Assembly (NCBI GenBank): GCA_030704615.1
Contig: CM060732.1
Coordinates: 59,687,053 to 59,751,052, forward strand
From: Takakia lepidozioides
Taxonomy: Eukaryota > Streptophyta > Takakiopsida > Takakiales > Takakiaceae
DNA length: 64,000 nucleotides
Direction of reading: 5' to 3'
How positions within the stretch are numbered: the stretch's first letter is position 1; each line of letters opens with the position of its first letter. The notes beneath the pieces are model-generated. The model had not been told where the DNA came from. It ran no database searches and saw only the letters and a program-made list of their open reading frames with translations. Positions 58,370-64,000 of the stretch are shown in pieces. The translations under genes were made by a program, and so were the position numbers.

Positions 58370-59440
58370 TTGCAAGGTTCTTGGGAGAGTCAGCTTGGTC
58401 TTAGCAGGTCGTGTTCAATCTCTACCTGCTCAGATGCACCGTGGTGGTTCTCACAGATCAATCCGACATTACCTGACTACAGACACAAACAACACACACA
58501 AGAGGTCCTTTTGGGTTGATGGTCGGTCAAATCCTCCATGGGTCATGACACAAGGTCAAGGACAGTCTGGTGAGGGCACCTTTTTCTTCGACCTATTTCA
58601 GCCTGTTTTGCCCTCTCATCAGACTCGGCCCTGAGATGCATTTGTTCCTGATGTTTACTGCAAGGTTCTTGGGAGAGTCAGCTTGGATGTTTCAATCTCT
58701 GCCTGCTCAGATGCACCGTGGTGGTTCTCACAGACCAATCCGACCTGACTACACACACAAGCAGCACACACAAGAGGTCATTTTGTGTTGATGGTCAGTC
58801 ATATCCTCCATGGATCATGACACAAGGTCAAGGACAATGTGGTGAGGGCACCTTTTTCTTCGACCTATTTCAGCCTGTTTTGCCCTCTCATCAGACTCGG
58901 TCCTGAGATGCATATTGAATTTTGTAAGTTAGGTCGTTGGGTAGATGGTCAACTGGAAACAGCAGCAGCAGCGGCACAAATATAGAACAAGGCACTGCTA
59001 ATGAAGACACCTTCTTCAACACATTTCACCCTGTTTTTCCCTCTTGTCAGAATCGGCCATAAATTTCCATGTTGAATTCTGCAAGTTAGTTGGTTGAGTG
59101 AATCTGGTTTGGAGTGACTTTGACATGATACTGCCAATGTGATAACAGGAAAGTATCCAAAAACAGGTAACAGAGAGAAGGTGTGGAATGAATACTTTGT
59201 TGACCCCAGTCAATGGTGGGACAACCGAGACAAAAACTTGAATCCCTGCTAGATGACAGAGAGTAGTAGATGCAATTCAGCATAGGAACTAGTGTGATTG
59301 GGTGTTTCCTAGGTTGTCATTGTCAGCTGCTAGCAGCAAGGGAAAAGATGAATGCATGATTTGTGCAGATGCATGGATAGCTGAAGGAGAAGGGATAGAG
59401 TGTGGGTCCAGATTCATCCAAGAGGGCCAGATTTATGTGT
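58370..59440 (+). pseudogene. OSB-like fragments, variant and standard
   Basis: 58370–58630 and 58655–58910 are a tandem duplication (about 285 bp) with AQMHRGGSHRS and KRSFWVDGRSNPPWVMTQGQ, the variant exon B end of a PDF motif. At 58935 this changes to the standard exon B end (VDGQLETAAAAAQI, stop), then an intron to exon A at 59149–59236 (GKYPKTGNREKVWNEYF, frame lost before QWWDNR), a lost donor, and the start of exon B at 59412 (IHPRGPDL) which breaks off near 59434. Confidence 0.75.
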
Positions 59441-60530
59441 TTGTGTGATTGTGAGAGAGAGCGCGGCAGAGACGGGTACACATGGTGGCTTCACCGTGTT
59501 CCGGGCATGGTTCGAACGTGGTTGCAGATCGAACAGATTTTCAATTTACCGACCTTGATGACTTTGTATTAGTAGTAGTGGGACACTCACACGCCAAGAA
59601 CATGTATACTGCCTAAAGCTACGAGTCGAACTGGCTGAGATGGGTTAGGCTGCCACTGTCATCTCACCGAAAGCTTATGAGAAATTTGTAATTCCAGATT
59701 GAGGGGCTAAAACAGTATCACTTGAGGTGGAGCATTCAACTATCCATGCTCTGTGAGATTGTTGCGAAATTATTTATCTTTTATTGGGGACAAGTTGGAA
59801 GGCAAATGCGTGGTTTGCAAATGTTAAGCCCTGGCTATCAAAGTAAATTTGAATCATTCTCATGCTCACAGTAGAGTGATATCTGATGTACATAGACCAA
59901 TCAATTGACACTAGGCGTCATGTGTAGCTTGAATTTAAAGATCACTTAAGAGTTCCTTAAAAGCAGGCCTGAATGAATGTTGGCAAATGTTGAATGTTTG
60001 TCACATCCTTGTCACTGTTGGGAAACAGCCAAGCTTGTGCTTGTTGTTGGTTGTCGAGATGAGAGTTGTCTCCACTGAAAACCGTCTCTAATTTGCAGTC
60101 ATTGATGCCACTCTGCACACTCGGATTGCATCTAGATATTGAAGCATCTTTGAGTTTGTTGTTTCCAAGCCTACCCCTACATGTAACCATGGGCATGGTA
60201 TTTCCAATTTTTGCAAGTCTTCCTTCTTCTTGCATGTGGGAGGTTGTCCGTGACTGACTAAGGTGTGTGGTGGCAGCTAGAAATAAAGGCTTTTCCTGTA
60301 CTACCAGAAGTTGCAGATCCAATCCTTAATCAAAACGGGCAGTCCAAGGTGCATACTGATTAAACCCCTGTTACTTGTTTCGGCTGATTACTGTACCAAA
60401 ATTGACTTAAGAAGCATTGCTTGTGGCTTTCAAAAACGCACTCTATGTGTCTGTTTGGTGACCATGACAATATGGAGGATAATAAATGTGGCAGGTTCTC
60501 TAGGAAACCCGTGGGGCATTTGCTACAACT
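59441..60530. other. No recognised gene
   Basis: AT-rich with short frames. The promoter and leader of the adjacent kinase pseudogene may lie at its right end. Confidence 0.45.
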
Positions 60531-60536
60531 GGCCTG

Positions 60537-62386
<1,850 letters not shown>

Positions 62387-62654
62387 GTACTTTTCCATGC
62401 TCACCATCACACAGCTTCTCCTATTTTGCTTACAACAAGGCAAGTCCCTACGTAATGCAATTGTGAATCGCCATGTTATAATCAGCTTGAGTGTCCTGGA
62501 TGGTTCAAATGATATCTATACTTGAGCAATGTCTAAAAACAATCAAAGCAGGCCTTGCACCAGTGCTTGTTCATAATGCATCTTGTAACTGAGAGTGTAA
62601 ACTGTGATCAAGGAATCTTCATAAACGGACGAAGTGCCAAGTTTCCAACGGCCA

Positions 62655-63095
62655 GTGGCATTGCATTAATGCCACAACTTATGTGTTGCTATATCAAACA
62701 TCTATGTTGCAGCTGGCAGGTGGGATGATACTGCAAAGGTGAGAAGAATGATGAAGGTCAGAGGGGTTAGAAAAGAGCCAGATGACAAGTTGCATCCCAG
62801 AATTAAGGAAATCCATGCTGAGCTGAGAAGATTGTCTGGGCAGATGAAGGAGGCGGGGTATGTGCCTGGCACACGCTTTTTATTGCATGATGTGGAGGAA
62901 AGGGATTTTCTCTTTGCCACCAAGGCCATTGGTTTTGGGCTGATTAGCACGACTCGTCAAGAATCTTCGAGTGTGTGGAGACTGCCAAACCTCCACCAAA
63001 TTCAAAGATTGTTGGCCGAGCAATTGTTGTATGGGACGCTAACTACTTTCCACCACTTTGAAGATGGGATTTGTTCTTGTGGTGATTACTGGTGA
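62655..63095 (+). pseudogene. PPR E/DYW C-terminal fragment
   Basis: It reads ATTYVLL…NIYVAAGRWDDTAKVRRMM, VRGVRKEP, DDKLHPRIKEIHAELRRLSG, KEAGYVPGTRFLLHDVEERD, then in other frames KNLRVCGDCQTSTKF, KIVGRAIVVWDANYF and HHFEDGICSCGDYW before the TGA at 63095. The HSEKLA catalytic segment is replaced by FATKAIG, and 15 or so residues are missing after RKEP. It is a 5'-truncated DYW fragment on the opposite strand to the 50–52 kb copy and next to the kinase remnant. Confidence 0.8.
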
Positions 63096-63099
63096 AAGG

Positions 63100-63830
63100 A
63101 TGTTTTCTTGGAAAGATGCGAGCGTCTTGCTTCATTCATTGATCCGTGATGTAGCTACTCACACTATCCACCATTTCCCGAAAGTATTGACCATGATGTA
63201 CTGTTTAGTGCATTTCCTGTGCCATAAATCCACAGGAAATGATAGTGGTGTCTACCCGGCATAGGTGGGAAGTCAGCCCATAATTGCACTTGACTGAAGG
63301 GGTGATTTTTGACTGATTCTGGGGACAGTGGATGGAAATCAGAGTGTTGTCCTAATTCTGGGTTTGGGTGGTGGAGCTTCTCCAAAGCTTGAAGATGGAA
63401 GTGAATACGAATTTTAATGAGCTTGATGAGAGGGGCAGCCCTGTGCACAAGTTTGTTCAGCATCTTAAGTTTGGACATGTTTGTTTGTTTCTCGTGGTGT
63501 GGCTTTGGATGGAGCCCTTGACGAACTTGCATGAATATTGTCAAAAGCTAGCCTTAACGCACCAAGATCCAATCCTATGGTGGATGCTTGAAAGTTCATA
63601 TAGTGAATGTAAGGGTATTTGGGTATGTTGTTATTGGTTGATGTGGCTTGTGAAAATTGAACATTGAAATGCAGATCCGCCATTTTTCTTCCAGAAAAAA
63701 AACAAAACACGGGATCTCTGCATGTAACACTGCGGGGATGACCCACCATTTTTTTGTGAAAAATTAAACGTAGTTCTCAGAATTCGTCGCTAGTAGTGCG
63801 GAGCAACGCGAAGCCCTAGTTATTTCATGG
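63100..63830. other. Unassigned 3' spacer
   Basis: Frames are short. The run GTGCGGAGCAACGCGAAGCCC near 63797 looks like the end of an element. No gene was found. Confidence 0.4.
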
Positions 63831-63839
63831 ATTTGTAGA

Positions 63840-63960
63840 AAGCAGCGGCTAGTGCGATGGTAAAGAGCATCTAGTGACGAACGTGAGGTGTGCTGTTCAA
63901 ATCCTAGCAGGTGACATTTGTGGTGATAATGTGTGTTAATTATAAATATATATTTTGTTT
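63840..63960 (+). mobile_element. tRNA-derived SINE-like sequence
   Basis: AGTGCGATGGTAAAGAGC resembles a polymerase III A box and GTTCAAATCCTAGCAG a B box about 35 bp later. The stretch is followed by a T/A-rich tail rather than a tRNA 3' half. The spacing and boxes fit a tRNA-derived SINE head; true tRNA folding is not seen. Confidence 0.5.
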
Positions 63961-64000
63961 GAGGAGGGTCCGAGGGTCCGAAGGTTGGAGTTAGGTGCTC

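Noticed and set aside
63840-63912. Genuine tRNA gene
   Set aside because: Box-like motifs are present, but I could not see a complete cloverleaf with paired acceptor stem and anticodon arm.

Overview
This is nuclear DNA of a land plant. It has spliced genes with GT–AG introns, plant-specific families (PLS/DYW pentatricopeptide repeat proteins, organellar ssDNA-binding 'PDF' motifs, a TIP41-like gene, an organellar ribosomal protein THX) and plant transposons (CACTA/En-Spm with TNP2, DUF4218 and DUF4216; a LINE; a probable SINE). The near-identical PLS repeats and several decaying DYW copies suggest a seed-free plant (moss, lycophyte or fern). That is inference; nothing here fixes the species.

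Layout. 0–17.1 kb is a mosaic of broken CACTA genes, PPR fragments and repeated pieces of an OSB-like (organellar single-stranded DNA-binding) gene. Within it lies a CACTA accessory gene (7.2–8.6 kb) whose exons still look intact. 8.6–13 kb is non-coding, with interspersed repeats and long CT/GA, poly-A and poly-G tracts. 17.3–19.1 kb is a Ser/Pro-rich composite reading frame. 19–30 kb is repeat DNA: A-rich repeats, two tandem arrays of about 170–180 bp sharing a 21-bp dyad core, and a field of short GCGACCGCC…GGCGGTCGC hairpins. 30.8–34.4 kb is a degenerate LINE with a zinc finger, a reverse transcriptase and a conserved C-terminal region. 35.05–38.9 kb is an intact-looking nine-exon TIP41-like gene (minus strand). 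40.6–43.0 kb is a large inverted repeat. 43.3–52.6 kb (minus strand) holds three PPR copies in different states of decay, with a small mitochondrial/plastid ribosomal protein THX gene between them. 53.9–55.9 kb (plus strand) is an intact three-exon CRAL-TRIO/GDAP2-like gene with a partial tandem duplication in its second intron. 57.8–59.4 kb holds more OSB and PPR fragments, 60.5–62.4 kb a broken UMP-CMP kinase gene, 62.7–63.1 kb a DYW-domain fragment, and the last 150 bp a tRNA-derived SINE-like sequence.

Best-supported expressed genes: TIP41-like, GDAP2/CRAL-TRIO-like and ribosomal protein THX; the CACTA accessory gene is possible. Most other coding-looking DNA is decayed. The strongest candidate for something undescribed is the repeated joining of CACTA transposase, PPR and OSB sequence. 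A PPR segment sits at the DUF4218/DUF4216 boundary of the transposase in two separate, oppositely oriented pieces. OSB 'PDF' exon pairs are amplified with their introns and joined to PPR or CACTA sequence at several breakpoints.
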